Assembly (NCBI RefSeq): GCF_032854445.1
Contig: NC_088301.1
Location: 18,115,223 to 18,179,222, forward strand
Direction of reading: 5' to 3'
Source: Liolophura sinensis
Lineage: Eukaryota; Mollusca; Polyplacophora; Chitonida; Chitonidae
Length of the DNA: 64,000 nt
A program made the position numbers and the translations under genes. The notes under the pieces are model-generated. The model saw only the letters and a program-made list of their open reading frames with translations, did no database searches and had not been told where the DNA came from. Positions 11,301 through 21,639 of this stretch are shown piece after piece. Every line of letters begins with the position of its first letter. Position 1 is the stretch's first letter.

Positions 11301-14300
11301 TTCACCATGACTTGCATTAGACCTGCAGTAATGGCAGTATATCTTTATATTTTGCCAAAACTGGCATCATCAAAAGAACATATTGAGACAGTAACAAAAT
11401 GAACTGTACATTCTAATTTGATGGCAATGACGTATTCCGGATAAATAGGGTTACTACTAGCTTTGATACTTGTCACATGTCACATTACACTGAATCGTTG
11501 TCATGCAATTAACTACTATACATGTAGATGGTGTAAGTCGTGTTCTTAGATACCTTACCGAAAATCTGCACCTCACATAGGGTAAGAAATGGGGAATTAG
11601 TTATCATAATCTTCACAGTGTCCCCAAATACAGGACCACTGTTACAAACTCCGTCGATGATCTCCCCGGGACCTGCTGAGGCTGTGGTGGTGTCCTGGTA
11701 ACACGTTTTGTAATTCTGGGAGGAGTTACCCACGGAGAGAGTGAAGCCGTTAAGTCGGATGCCACCTAAAACACAAAGCACATGACTTGGTGGACTAGAA
11801 CTAGTGCCTTTTGAATACATTATGCGAATTATATGCCTCAACCGGCAAAACAAAATCTAGTCAAATTCCCGAGGATCAGTTTGATAACTAAAATTAGCTT
11901 CACAGACTGTTAAAATTATATACATGTATATAATCGTAAAGGAAGAGAGTTACCCGGAAGTACATGTAGAAGTAGTAGATTTCATTTTTGCCGGAATGAC
12001 ATGCGTGTTTGTATCTACAACACGATGTAAATGTCATGCGCCTACTTAATACAGTGATCATTGTATGGTTGTAAAAGTCCCTGATGTAAACAAAAAATTT
12101 TGGCATTTGACGTCAACATTTCTTATTTTAATTTATTTAGTGTTGGTGTGTTTGCATTGATCCACTACGCAGTACGAATAAATAGTGAACATATTTACAG
12201 TGTCCCTGATAAGTTCGGAATAGTTTTATGACTAGCTGTGTACGAGTATTTTTGTCCGTCTGTCTATTTGTCTGTCTGCTTTTTTATACATATCTGAGCA
12301 ACTCATATACTTTATGAGATTTTTGGTTAATTTTGTGAATTATTGATCAAGTTTACTCGAGTGTGGCTATTTAAAGAGAGAGTTTAAACTTATATAATCA
12401 CAAACTTTGTCAACGCAGCTCTTCCTGAAGTTGTGAACAGAATTTCATGAAACTGTGGGAAATGTGTTTTGGGTAATATGTAGTTGAGTGGTTTGTTTAC
12501 ATTGCCCAACACATTTCTTTAAAATATGGCAGTTTGAAGATATAATATGAACTCTGTAACGTCAAGGGACTGAACCCTGACTCATTCTGAGTGATTTGAA
12601 GTCAACGGCATAAGATTTTGACATTTTCTGTTGTCTGATAAATGACACAACTGGGTGACGACTGGTCCCTGTTTCGACAATTTCCGCGAAATGCTTGTTT
12701 GCCACCTTTGATGCTTTAGCAACACTAAGTTTTCGTCCTTTCTTAGTTACGTGGCATCTCCCGTGATTGTCAATAATATTCAAGATGACTTATGGTTTAT
12801 AGGTCAAAGTGAGGGAATGGTTTGGGTTTAACGTCGTACTCAACAATTGTTCAGTCATATGACGACGAAGGAATCCTTAAAGTGCCAATAAGCTGTTGCA
12901 AGACGGGCATCCACCGCTCTTTTATTTAGTGCTGCTTCACTGAGACGCATTACCGAAAGGAACGACGCGGCCCGCCCGAGCCATTATACTGATACGGGTC
13001 AACCAGTCGATGCACTATCCCATTCATGCTGAACGCCAAGCGAGGAAGTTGCAACTTCCTAGTTTAAGGTCTTAGGTGTGACTCGACCCAGGATTGACCC
13101 TGGATATGAATAAAAGGGATATAACATCCCTAAATGCGAAATAAACCTGTGGGAAATCAACGCTCTTGTCAGGCATCGGACAAATCACCTGACTTAGAGT
13201 ATGCACGAAGAAGCGCTTTGGTTTTATTTCTTAATGTGCAGATCATCATGTGTAATAACATACAACAGTACAAGCAAAGTTTTCAACTTTCACTTTGGAG
13301 TGGGGTGGGGGAATTGGCTTCAGAGTACAGTTTTTTTTAATGCAACAGCGCTCACTGAGCGAATGGGGACGAGAAATTTTGGTGAACAGGCTAAATGTGG
13401 GCAAGTCTAGGGGCGTGGGGGGGGGGGGGGGGGGGGCTCTAAGGTGACCCTAAGAAACCATGCAGTATCTGTGTACATGTCACCTTGTCTACATTGTAGC
13501 GACACGGTTTACCGGTCTCAGGGCACATCGGATGTGTTCACTGAGTTCCGAACAAGATCAACCATGATGTAATTCCAGAAACAATCCTACCGTTGACGAA
13601 ACATTTGCATAATATTGAGAGGTGGTATATTAGGCATAAACTGCTCCCAAAATGTAATACTACTTTTTAACAAAATTCCGGGCCATATTTTTTTCATTTT
13701 GCATGAAAAAATTATTTTTGTTTAATAGGCCATTTTCATGTATCCTTTAAAGCCACAGAATAAGCGAGAGCTAGATTTGACACTGCAACCTCACAGGCCA
13801 TTGATTAATGACCTTCTGAAAGAAAAGCCGTAACGCCTGCCCGGCAGGCCGGGTTCTTTTGAAAGGATTAAAAGCAAACTTACAGTCTCTGCCACACATC
13901 CTGTTATATATCCTGAATCTGTAGATGTTGTACTGTGAATCCAGTGTCACTGTCCAGAACGCGGGTTGTGGATTTTCTCTGGTGTGAGAACATGTATATG
14001 GTATGTTGTAAAACTCATGGCCAGTCCTACCATCAACTGCGAGTCTGGAGACGAAGGTAAAGCCTGGCTCGCTATAATCCGAAGACTGCTTCGTGCTTTG
14101 ATTAAATGCCACATTTCCTGTCATTATAAGCACAATAATAGAACCAATAAGACGATAAATCTTATTGTTAGCTGAGTATAGTTTTTAACATTTTAGAAAT
14201 GACGGCAAAATGTTTTTCCAGGTTAATTGTGAAACGGTTTAAAACTGATTGTATACACATACAGCAAACGACATGTCCTTCGGTTATTAATGCTAAGAAC

Positions 14301-17300
14301 TTGCCTTAGAAATGAAGAACAAATATAAACTAGATTTCACTTCGGATTAAATCCTCACCGATGTATATCTTACAAAAGCGGGGGTCAAATTTGAGGAAAA
14401 ACGAAATTGTCGCATCTTGCCAAGCTATTCACAAACCTACTGACATAATGCCAGAGGCAAAGCAACCGGATCTGCAAAGGTCAAGGTCATTTGTCTTCAG
14501 GCAGAACGACGGTTTGCACCACAGCGTCAGCAAATTGTCATTTTGTACAGGATTTAAAATTCGTAAAGATGTGTAGTACAAGTAGTACAGGTACGCATAT
14601 AACTGATAAAAGGACTTCATTTCTGGATTATACGCTTAAATCATGAGGTTTTATTTTGGATAATTTCACAAATACGCTATTTAAATTATTTACTAACAAT
14701 GACATGATTTATCTTTACAAAGCTTACATTTTTTAAGCTAAATGTATATCAACATTTACATTTACATGTAAGTAACGTTTTCAGAGGAAATCAATCAGCA
14801 AAAGGATTCTCCGACCAGTCGATGCTGCAGCTGGAATTTCATTTTTTGACATCTTTAACATTAAAACTCACACACATTTGAGAATGCTTCTAATAGAATC
14901 TAGATTCTTAAGCACGGCGTAAACCACCAATCATATAAATAAAAGAAATTCTAATAAATGTTTAGGCCTTTGTATCTTTTGTATTATGCCAAATGTAAAT
15001 ATATTAATTTATTACATTTAACTTTATCTTGTTTAACAGAAAAATAAAAACATTGCAAATTACGTAAGTATACTTATGATCACATATCTTATATACAACT
15101 TTGTATATGGAAACGTGTTACTTACGTCTAGAGCAAGTAGGACCATCCCAGCCAAGAGTACAGTTTCCGGAACATAATCCAGTTTCTTCATTACACTGAC
15201 TGAAACAGTTCCCACACAGCTGCCCAAAAACTGAAATTCAGAGACAGACGGAATCAACTTTAGCATACAGAGAAGTCTGGACAGCTTTTATTTGTTTCTT
15301 GCACGTTATAATTCTAGATTTAATGTTTTAATTTGGTGTTAAGTTTTTAGGAAATAGTCTTGGGAATCTTTACTCATGGAAAAATATACAGGTTTTTAAT
15401 TCAAAGAATACAAAGAAACTAAAAAAAAAAAACAAACAAAAAATGCTTTAGAGAGCTCAGGCATTAGTAAGATATATTCAAATATCCCATTAAGTTCCGT
15501 TCTTGCAAAAATACATGTATGACACGTACAAGTAATATCATTTTGTTCCTGCTATATGAGAAAGAAATAAAAATACAAATTGAGAAATGCATCTTTTATA
15601 TCCACGTTAAATCTTTACTTTCACTGCTGTGAAGTTTATTGATTACGACGGATTCTTAGTGGAAACTGCATATGTCATGATTGTGGTTAAAATCCGATTG
15701 TTTGGTTGTCTCAAATTTTTACAATTTATGATTTTCGTTGAGTATATTTATTTATATGAATGGTGTTTTACGCCGTACGCCAGCTGATTTTTATCAGTAG
15801 GCACGCTGATCTCACCATATTGGGATTCACAATGGTTATATATTTCCTATTGTTATTTGACAGGTATTATTTGAACCGTACTGGAGAAGAGTTTGCTTTT
15901 ACAAGAGCACCGAGTAGTATGGTGGGAAGAAATCGGATAGAATCCTAGAAAACCAGGGTCCATTCGCAGGCTGCTGTCAGAGATTCCTACGTAGGACCGG
16001 AGAGGAAGCCCGCATGAGCTGAAATTGAACTCACACCAGAGTTATAGTTGAGATACTCCTGGGTCATTGTGCTGGGCTAGTACGCTAACCACAAGGACTT
16101 TTATGGTTTCAGGCCAGTCAACGGACCGACAGACAAACAGAATAATTTATCGAGCAGCTCAAAATGTAGCTTGCTGTAGCATTTTTAGCAACCTTTTAGA
16201 CACACTTTTAAAGTGTTTACTGTGTAAGGCCACTGTTTGGTGACTGGTGATTTTCTATCGGCATGATAAGTTGTTGAATTCATTTTATATCTGTCCACAT
16301 ACAAGTTATAGGTGTCTTTGGTACGTAAGGCAAACAGTGTATTAGGCACGTGGAGACTGGTTTCTATTTCCTTGTTTCAGACACATTTCATCATGAGGTA
16401 TATGTAGTGGTATGAAGACTACTTTAGCATGACCATAATCAGTAACTGCTGACGTTAACACAGACGACTGCACACCTTGTCAAACATATACGCTTTCCCA
16501 GATATGACACAATAGCCTGTTGACTGTAGAGGTTGTTGGGGCAGATCCTCTTCTAAAGAACTCACTGAGTGTTTTAAAACTGTACGTTATCTCTGTATAC
16601 GTTTGCATAATACTTATACAGGTACATTCTCTGACATGCATTCGGGGGAGAAATCGAGTACATCTACAAAAACCACCCCATACATGTACTATTACAAAGT
16701 ACCTGGTGTAGATTTATGTACACTCAGTTTACCTGTAACTTTACAATACAATGGTGTATACAGGTGTGTGATTGGTGTTTGCACCCTTACACCTTTACAG
16801 TTGCGAAAGGAACATGAGATATAATCCCTCGCGCAATATGTAACTACACAATCGGCTGTACATGAATACGTTCAGGACAGAGTTGTTTATCTCCCGGGAT
16901 AGGATCAGTAATCCAGACTGCAGTACTAGCAGGATTTACTCCAAAAATACAGTATCAGTTTTTACAGTGTGGATAAGTAAGATCATTCGAGGGGTGCAGT
17001 AGCACACGTCTAGTCACCTGCATGGGGCTGAAAGCTTCTATCTGGTAGACATTGGTGAACGTCTAAATCCAATCTTATAAACGCCTAGCTCCTGGTAAAT
17101 ACTGAAAAACAATACTTAAAAACAAACATTCCGGGTCAGTGATCGGAATGGATGTTTGTTTACATGCAACTTAATCGTAGTGGTGGAAGTAATGTCCTAT
17201 CGAAAATGTGGACCGGAAATTTGAAAGCCGCTGCAACTCTGTGATATCACACGGTCATATACCACTGACTCCGTGTAATGGACGGTCTATAGGCTTATCT

Positions 17301-18064
17301 GCTTAACTGGTTTCATAACTTTTAATCGATTCAAGTTACGCAGTTGTTGGGAGAATTGGTAAACATGCAGATTAATAATCTGAGATAAGGGTGAATAACT
17401 CTTGCCATATTTTTGTTTCTCTTACATATATCATTATAGTGTAAGATAATCTGTACATTTGTACACCACTCATTTCCAAACTAGCCTCCATGTTTGATAA
17501 TCACAAGACCTGTTTCCAGGTGTGTTAATCAATTCCTAGACAATTTCTTCAGAACATTAATATCTGGCTGGATACCATGCACTAAAACACATGTATCGTT
17601 TTGTACGCATTCAGAGGTTCATTTATATATTAACTTGCTTAGGATTGGGATAGCAGGTTTGGAGACAGGCCTTGGAACATTGACACCAGACATAAAGACA
17701 CCATACTTTCATTCCTTTTTTTGTGTCTTTGGCAAAGAGAAGCATTTCGCCAGCATTATACACACACCAGTGTAAGTAAGTGGAAAGTCAGTGGCACTCC
17801 GTAAGTGAGGGCAACGAGATCAGAGAGTCATAGTCACACTAAATGTTTATCTGTCAATAGAATGGTTGTACTGGTTTCATATTTCAATGAAAACCTCCTT
17901 AATTAAGAGACAGGCTTCACCCAAGTCGTTTGTTTGGTGTGTGTTTTTCATAATGCCAAAATGAACAAATACGCTTTTCCTGAAGTACATGTAGATCACT
18001 TACCAAATGTTATTCCCATCACAAAAAGAAGAACTCTGCAGATCTGTTTCTTGTGGTCCTCCAT
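2159..18064 (-). CDS. Receptor gene A: signal peptide-FTP (F5/8 C)-2xEGF-TM-Tyr-motif tail
   Basis: This is a predicted type I membrane receptor encoded by eight exons: 18004-18064, 15126-15230, 13884-14117, 11559-11765, 10579-10728, 6354-6503, 2586-2688 and 2159-2360 (1212 nt, 403 residues). Domains: signal peptide about 1-24; Cys-rich module 24-55; fucolectin/tachylectin-type F5/8 C domain 56-202; EGF-like repeats 203-252 and 253-302; TM about 314-337; basic stop-transfer RRK 338-340; cytoplasmic tail to 403. Every junction has GT-AG and the reading frame stays open throughout. FTP domains commonly bind fucosylated glycans, and MEGF/Draper-type EGF arrays occur in phagocytic and scavenger receptors, so a glycan-sensing or innate immune role is an inference. 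The strict fucolectin motif (H-x24-R-x-D) is not cleanly met. Gene B is its close paralogue. The first exon was chosen because its ATG starts a signal peptide and the exon is conserved in three copies. Untranslated exons were not found. Confidence 0.86.
2361..2585 (-). other. Gene A intron 7
   Basis: This short phase-2 intron separates the TM exon from the tail exon. It is nearly collinear with 45790-46007 in gene B. No other feature is visible. Confidence 0.7.
2586..2688 (-). CDS. Gene A exon 7: juxtamembrane and transmembrane segment
   Basis: The exon starts in phase 1 (DSSDNAKDYTG) and encodes a 24-residue hydrophobic helix rich in Val, Ile and Gly (residues 314-337). The donor gtaag interrupts an Ile codon (phase 2), and exon 8 continues with RRK, a normal stop-transfer signal. 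This fixes the topology: domains outside, tail inside. Confidence 0.86.
2735..3060. repeat. Intronic imperfect minisatellite, unit about 50 bp
   Basis: The tract repeats variants of 'gttagctcctggagtagagg' plus 'gtatagggtcgtgtgctg', with units diverged from one another. The corresponding tract at 46165-46470 in gene B shows the array predates the duplication. Confidence 0.65.
4154..4372 (-). repeat. tRNA-headed SINE (minus)
   Basis: On the minus strand the element starts with a tRNA-like head (ggggcttgcgtggctcaatg, box A style) and a B-box-like gagttcaaatcc, then the body with gaggaagcc and cagcattatggtgggagg in plus-strand reading. The orthologous insertion sits at 48605-48822, so it predates the duplication. 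Confidence 0.75.
6354..6503 (-). CDS. Gene A exon 6: EGF-like repeat 2
   Basis: This second 150-nt symmetric EGF exon has eight cysteines (CSPGRYG, CEKKCGNC, SVCN, GHCP, PMC, LKCD) and possible N-glycan sites NCT and NST. Acceptor tttcag, donor gtaagt. It is not the positional counterpart of gene B exon 6: flanking intron sequence shows that the B locus lost this exon, and A lost the one B uses. Confidence 0.87.
6918..7090 (+). repeat. Direct repeat, copy 1
   Basis: A 172-bp block containing tgcaaaatagagatagagac recurs at 9502-9673 with roughly 85% identity by eye. Both copies keep an open plus-strand frame (KIEIETWETKGG) but with many replacement changes, so I regard it as a non-coding repeat. 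Confidence 0.7.
7655..7775 (+). repeat. Truncated tRNA-headed SINE
   Basis: It begins with tRNA-like sequence (atgtggttcagatggttggc) and a B-box-like gcgttcaagtcc, then skips directly to the tail (ggcataaaacaccaatcaaa). It lacks most of the body found in the full copy at 28675-28925. Confidence 0.7.
8580..8655. repeat. Short tandem repeat, 12-bp unit
   Basis: The unit aatgattgcgac is repeated four times with one interruption. It is intronic with no further meaning visible. Confidence 0.7.
9502..9673 (+). repeat. Direct repeat, copy 2
   Basis: This is the second copy of the 172-bp block at 6918-7090, in the same orientation 2.6 kb away. It lies about 160 bp from the dead EGF exon. Confidence 0.7.
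9833..9980 (-). pseudogene. Dead EGF-like exon inside gene A intron 5
   Basis: Read on the minus strand, the segment matches the 150-nt EGF exons (GAYGPDCKK and a following Cys-rich stretch). The acceptor AG is replaced (ataacatt), the donor reads gttact instead of gtaagt, one base is lost near the start, and a frameshift follows the middle cysteines. It is about 148 bp. It shows that the ancestral gene had at least one further EGF repeat. Gene B has no copy. Confidence 0.75.
10579..10728 (-). CDS. Gene A exon 5: EGF-like repeat 1
   Basis: A 150-nt symmetric phase-1 exon encodes one 50-residue EGF-like repeat with eight cysteines (CTPGTYG, CGNC, SACN, PRC, EKCD), the laminin/MEGF style seen in scavenger receptor F and Draper-like proteins. 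Acceptor tatcag, donor gtgagat. It lies in the same position as 51248-51397 in gene B. Confidence 0.88.
10729..11558 (-). other. Gene A intron 4
   Basis: An 830-bp phase-1 intron between the lectin-like domain and the first EGF exon. It is collinear with 51398-52330 of gene B. Nothing else is recognisable. Confidence 0.6.
11559..11765 (-). CDS. Gene A exon 4: C-terminal half of FTP/F5-8 C domain
   Basis: These 69 residues complete the lectin-like domain, with RLNGFTLSVGN near the start and TLCEVQIF at the end, both typical of FTP domains. A possible N-glycan site (NSS) sits in the first strand-loop. The acceptor is ttttag and the donor gtaagg. It is phase 1 at both ends, so exons 3 and 4 together form a symmetric cassette. 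Confidence 0.9.
12807..13105 (+). mobile_element. Dispersed repeat R1 insertion
   Basis: The block begins with gggtttaacgtcgtactcaa and ends near gacccaggattgaccctgg. The B locus (about 54960) lacks it and reads straight across, which gives an empty site. A related copy lies in reverse orientation at 30525-30800. It is probably a short non-autonomous element, perhaps SINE-like. I do not recognise the family. Confidence 0.65.
13417..13436 (+). repeat. Poly-G run of 20
   Basis: Twenty consecutive G in gene A intron 3. The gene B counterpart (about 55270) is not a homopolymer. Such runs are prone to length error in assembly. Confidence 0.9.
13884..14117 (-). CDS. Gene A exon 3: N-terminal half of FTP/F5-8 C domain
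   Basis: These 78 residues carry the family hallmarks NVAFNQST, LAVDG, CSHT, FWTVTLD and FRIYNR, the usual order in fucolectin/tachylectin-4/pentraxin-type F5/8 C domains. The common WW is FW here. The exon ends at a gtaagt donor within the codon for a cysteine and is phase 1 at both ends (234 nt). It cannot fold alone and needs exon 4. Confidence 0.9.
14118..15125 (-). other. Gene A intron 2
   Basis: A 1-kb intron without recognisable insertions. It represents the empty site of the 1-kb solo LTR found in the gene B counterpart. About 14585-15125 also aligns with 24890-25380 of the truncated third copy. Confidence 0.6.
15126..15230 (-). CDS. Gene A exon 2: short Cys-rich (EGF-like) module
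   Basis: This exon encodes 35 residues with six cysteines spaced like a partial EGF or CCXC module (LCGNC...QCN...LCSGNC...PTC). It runs from a tttcag acceptor to a gtaagt donor, phase 1 at both ends. It contains one possible N-glycosylation site (NCT). The correct frame has no in-frame ATG and is short, so it is easily missed by ORF calling. The second copy of the locus carries it at 57927-58031. Confidence 0.82.
15231..18003 (-). other. Gene A intron 1
   Basis: A 2.8-kb intron between the signal exon and exon 2. It contains a minus-strand SINE (15755-16105). Much of it is preserved in gene B (58032-60562) and in rearranged pieces at 21.6-28 kb. Short plus-strand frames here are not supported as genes. 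Confidence 0.6.
15755..16105 (-). repeat. tRNA-headed SINE (minus)
   Basis: The tail gtgttttacgccgtac is at the low-coordinate end and the tRNA-like head near 16100, so it is a minus-strand element. The body shows ggtgggaagaaatcggatag and gaggaagcc. The counterpart at 58430-58625 in gene B lacks the tail region. Confidence 0.65.
18004..18064 (-). CDS. Gene A exon 1: start codon and signal peptide
   Basis: The exon encodes the start methionine and 19 further residues, beginning MEDHKKQ and followed by the hydrophobic run VLLFVMGITF. It ends with a single G before a gtaagt donor (phase 1). Joined to exon 2, the hydrophobic core continues into VFGQ, giving a plausible signal peptidase site near residue 24. 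The same 61-nt exon occurs at 60563-60623 and 27916-27976 with conservative changes, which supports the start choice. Confidence 0.85.
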
Positions 18065-18210
18065 GTCTAAGGACAAACTCTGTTCAGTTCTAAGGGCAGA
18101 TCACAGAACTCTCTAATTCTATCCTGATGTAATTTGCCAGACAGAAAGAATTCTCATAAGATATGAAATCTTTCCAGAAGCTAAATCTGTACAGGTGGAA
18201 CTTCTTCCCA
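18065..18210 (-). promoter_or_regulatory. Conserved proximal 5' flank of gene A
   Basis: About 145 bp directly upstream of the start codon is shared with gene B (60624-60770) and with the third first exon (27977-28125), including ctgtacagattta, agaaag, catatctt and ctggcaaattacat. Conservation in three copies next to the start suggests 5' UTR or core promoter. No canonical TATA box is seen in A, although the third copy has ttttatataacc. Confidence 0.45.
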
Positions 18211-18477
18211 CATCTACTAAACATGTTCGCTCATATGTGTGAACGACAACTACGGTATCTTCCCATAACAGCAAGGCATATATGGGCCGAGTAGACTGTT
18301 TGAGGCACCCTCATAGAAGAATTGTATACGCACAAATGATATGAAAATAAACCCTTGCCTGTAATTTTATACCTGTAATTTATTTCGCCTAGACAGTCTG
18401 TCAAATCACTCATACGTGCTACCACACTTGCCTTGAGTCAGTGTCACGTAAACTCTACACAGTCATAATGCTTCAGG

Positions 18478-18485
18478 TGACGTCA
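18478..18485. promoter_or_regulatory. CRE/ATF-type site TGACGTCA upstream of gene A
   Basis: A perfect palindromic cAMP-response-element consensus lies 414 bp upstream of the gene A start codon, inside a 45-bp block (tgacgtcataat...cagtggaatgct). The same block occurs 429 bp upstream of gene B. Function is inferred from position only. Confidence 0.4.
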
Positions 18486-18609
18486 TAATTTTTCAAAAAG
18501 CAGTGGAATGCTGGATAGTGGGCGGAGTTCAACACGTTCAAAGATATGGAAATGTTAGGTTTTTAACAACGCAGTTAGAATACATTTTTCTAATTCACAA
18601 TGCTTTGGG

Positions 18610-18617
18610 TGACGTCA
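18610..18617. promoter_or_regulatory. Second CRE/ATF-type site upstream of gene A
   Basis: The block around the first CRE is repeated about 130 bp further upstream with the TGACGTCA core intact (tgggtgacgtcataattatt). Two matching cores may act together or may simply be a local duplication. Confidence 0.35.
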
Positions 18618-19860
18618 TAATTATTCAAAAGCCAGTGGAATGCTCTGCACTGGCAGTCTTCTTTTAACTAACAAGGAAGTTACCTTACCGTGTTACAAAA
18701 ATCTACTTAGTAATAGTACGACTCTCCTGTGAATTTAGCACTTCTTGCAGACTGCCGTATTATGAGATAAGCAATATTCGTTTTAAAACTGTTATCATAT
18801 GGTGCAAATATTGACAGTGTAGGCCTACAGCTGATGTAATAAATCTCCTTGTCAGCAAGACGCAGAAGGATTACGTATAAGTTTACTTGTTCACTGATGG
18901 AAAGCCTATATAGTTTGTTGTTAGCAAAGAACAGAAGCCTACGCCGGCTCGATGGACTGACACTCGGACATAGCTGCACATAAATCTGAGATCTGTTTCA
19001 TTCTTCTCAGCTTTTAGCCTTCGCAAACACAGATCTGTAATTTTCTATTTACTCACACAAGACTCGGTGTTTCGAGTGTGTTGTCCTGTTTATGTAAATT
19101 CTGTGTGCTACACACGCTTTGTTTTTATGTAGTAATTCTGACTTCATATTATCTAGTTTTTCCTTATAAATAAAGACTTTTACCAGTTACAATTAGCTTT
19201 CTACTTCGATCTATTCAGTAAGGAGCTGGTTTTAAACGTCTTTTATTCATCAAAGACGCGTGGCGGTGCACGCCGTAAAACTAGTTTCGTCCTGTTTTTT
19301 GTGCAATGGAACTATTTTGCTATACGACATACAGTATGATATCCCACAAAAGGTTACATTCACGGAGATCTTCTCCAAATCCTGACTCTTGTCGTGTGAA
19401 TGGCATGTGACATGATTCACACAGCAATGTTGCTAGTTACTTATGTAACGATCCAGTAACACTAGAAAATAAACAGCACCCAAATCTGAGTACAGAGTTA
19501 GCAGCGTTTTAATCAAAGTAATGTAGTGAATTAACAACTGGTGAATAAAATGACAACACCAGAAGGCCCCGTTCAGACAATGTATTAATGTACAATGAGG
19601 CATGTGCACAATGATACCAAATGCATTAGATTTCGTCTACAACAGTGCATACAAAAACAATTCAAGAATGCATACAATACCTAATATTGGATTAGTGTTT
19701 TACGCCATATTTAATAATATTTCACCTATAAAACGGTGGTCAGCATTATTGTTGGAGGAAACTCAGCAGACCACGGTGAAAACCCACGACAATTCGCAAG
19801 TTTCTGTCAGACCTTCATATGCACCACACAAACAATAAACAAATTATACACCAAATTATT
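18618..19860. other. Upstream part of duplicated unit, no gene
   Basis: This stretch aligns with 61385-63980 (with gaps) upstream of gene B and in part with 23930-24460. It carries a truncated SINE at 19690-19820. No coding signal. Confidence 0.6.
19690..19820 (-). repeat. 5'-truncated SINE (minus)
   Basis: The tail (agtgttttacgccatattta) and part of the body (cagcattattgttggaggaa, acccacgac) are present. The tRNA head is absent. The orthologous copy is at 63832-63965. Confidence 0.65.
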
Positions 19861-21635
19861 TATATGAATACATAAACATACACCTTTTTATCACAAAACC
19901 CGTTAAGAACGTTATAGCGACATTTAAATTCAGTTTTCCTGACTGTCCTGTTACAAGGAAAAGTAATTATTTAGTCTTTAGTCATGAATACAAATAATGC
20001 ATTTGCATCCAGTACCTCTTTTCCCGAGGCTAGGGGCGGGGCTCTTAAGGTGTCCATGTTTATTACATCAAGATGTTCCCTTTATGACAGAATGACTGAA
20101 ATATCTGTATTTTTATTCGACCTCAGAAATATCCATGGAATACGAGTTATGACGAAATATACACAAAATTCCACAGACAGGGTCCATGTACTAATAAGCA
20201 CTGTGTACACAAGGGCACAAATTAAATATACAAGCTTAGACTGAACAAGTGCTCGGTGGAGATAGGATATAACAAAGCCAGAGGCTATAAAGAGACCAAA
20301 ATTCAGCACAAAAGGCCCACTAAACTAATACACAGCGAAAGCATCCAAAACTCTCAATAATTCTCCGTTCTCCTTCTTTGACCTGCTTTTATAGGTCTTA
20401 TATAGACTGGTAGAATTTGCTAGAGTAAGAAAACTCCTGAACACTTGTTGTAAACAAACAGGCCACGAACTGAGGTTATTCTGGAACATTCTAAGGCTGA
20501 GGCAGACAACAGGCCCTAAACTCAGCATATGTAAACCCTGGCAAGCTAAATTTGGAAGCTGGCTGCTGTTGTGCACATAACAATCGTGTATTTCATATTC
20601 TTTCGCTATTTGATGTTTTAAGTTGTTTTGACAATTGCAATAATGTATCTATAACACGATGCTATGTTCGATCTATGAGAGATGTACGAATGTCGGACTA
20701 AATACTATATAAATTATTTACACGAATAGTTAGAGTAAAACCCCAGTTCTCAGGTAAACTGACAAAAGGGCGTATTTCACCGGTTTCTCGGCAAGGTACA
20801 TGTAACAAACATCATGAAGGCATACTGTGGAAACAATACATGCGCTCTACCGTTTTGGACTTCAGGATAAAATGTATAATGGAGTCCACGAAATAACAAT
20901 ACAGGTCATTATTTTGCTGAAAATGGATGAAACTGCCCAAAATCGTACTTTGCCTCTAACTTTTCTAGGAAAAGCCAGGTAGATACGGAATTGAAGTTCA
21001 GGATGTCATAACGTTTTGAAAACAAAAAATAATAAGAAAAAGCCGAATGAGGCCATTTTCGTACCATCGCTTCTTCCCCGGTGATGGTATGAAGTCATGG
21101 CACGATAATGCCATCGCCGGCTTCAATATACTCATTTGACCAAAGCAGTGCATTGTGATCTTTATTTTCTGTTTCCGCTACTGGTGCTTGCCCAATATTT
21201 TGTTGGGGGCTAACAGACTGACGGATTGGCGGAATAACAAACCAACAGGCTGACGGAAAAGACGGACTGACGGAATGACGGACAAACACACTGACGGAAA
21301 GACAGACTGACGGAATGACGGATTAACAAACTGACGGAATGGCGTAATGACGGACTGACATACCAGGTGTAAACCTGCAGTCCCCTTAAATACTTGTAGC
21401 TTTCAAATTATTATGTTGTATCTCTTCGCTATATTCCCTTCCTGGGATGTTGACCTATAACAGAGTAAAACGGAACCATTACGTTGCAGCCAAAATAAGG
21501 TAAACACAGGCATTCTATGTAAAACACAATTTGTATTGTTATGTGCGTATGCATGGGTTTTATGCCACACTTAACAATCCATCACATCTGTGTGTGTGTG
21601 TGACTGATGTTCGGGCTTTTACAGCACTATAGCTG
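19861..21635. other. Intergenic, no gene seen
   Basis: The sequence is AT-rich. It contains a short tandem repeat (21205-21365) and, from about 21060, a segment matching 62560-62890 upstream of gene B. Open frames are short and unsupported. Confidence 0.55.
21205..21365. repeat. Tandem repeat of 'gactgacggaatgacg' units
   Basis: Imperfect units of about 14-20 bp built on tgacggaatgacggac are repeated around eight times. A shorter related tract lies at 62695-62785 in the matching flank of gene B. Confidence 0.7.
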
Positions 21636-21639
21636 GGGA

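Larger units (their letters stand above)
11766..13883 (-). other. Gene A intron 3
   Basis: This intron splits the FTP domain. It holds a 300-bp dispersed repeat (12807-13105) absent from gene B and a 20-G run (13417-13436). The rest aligns with 53931-55710. Confidence 0.6.

Noticed and set aside
11509-11853. Single-exon FTP protein
   Set aside because: The open frame runs past splice sites (ttttag acceptor and gtaagg donor). The domain is only half complete without exon 3, so it is an exon, not a gene.
13417-13436. Poly-G run as a quadruplex regulatory element
   Set aside because: A single uninterrupted homopolymer in an intron, absent from the paralogue and prone to sequencing length error; no supporting context.
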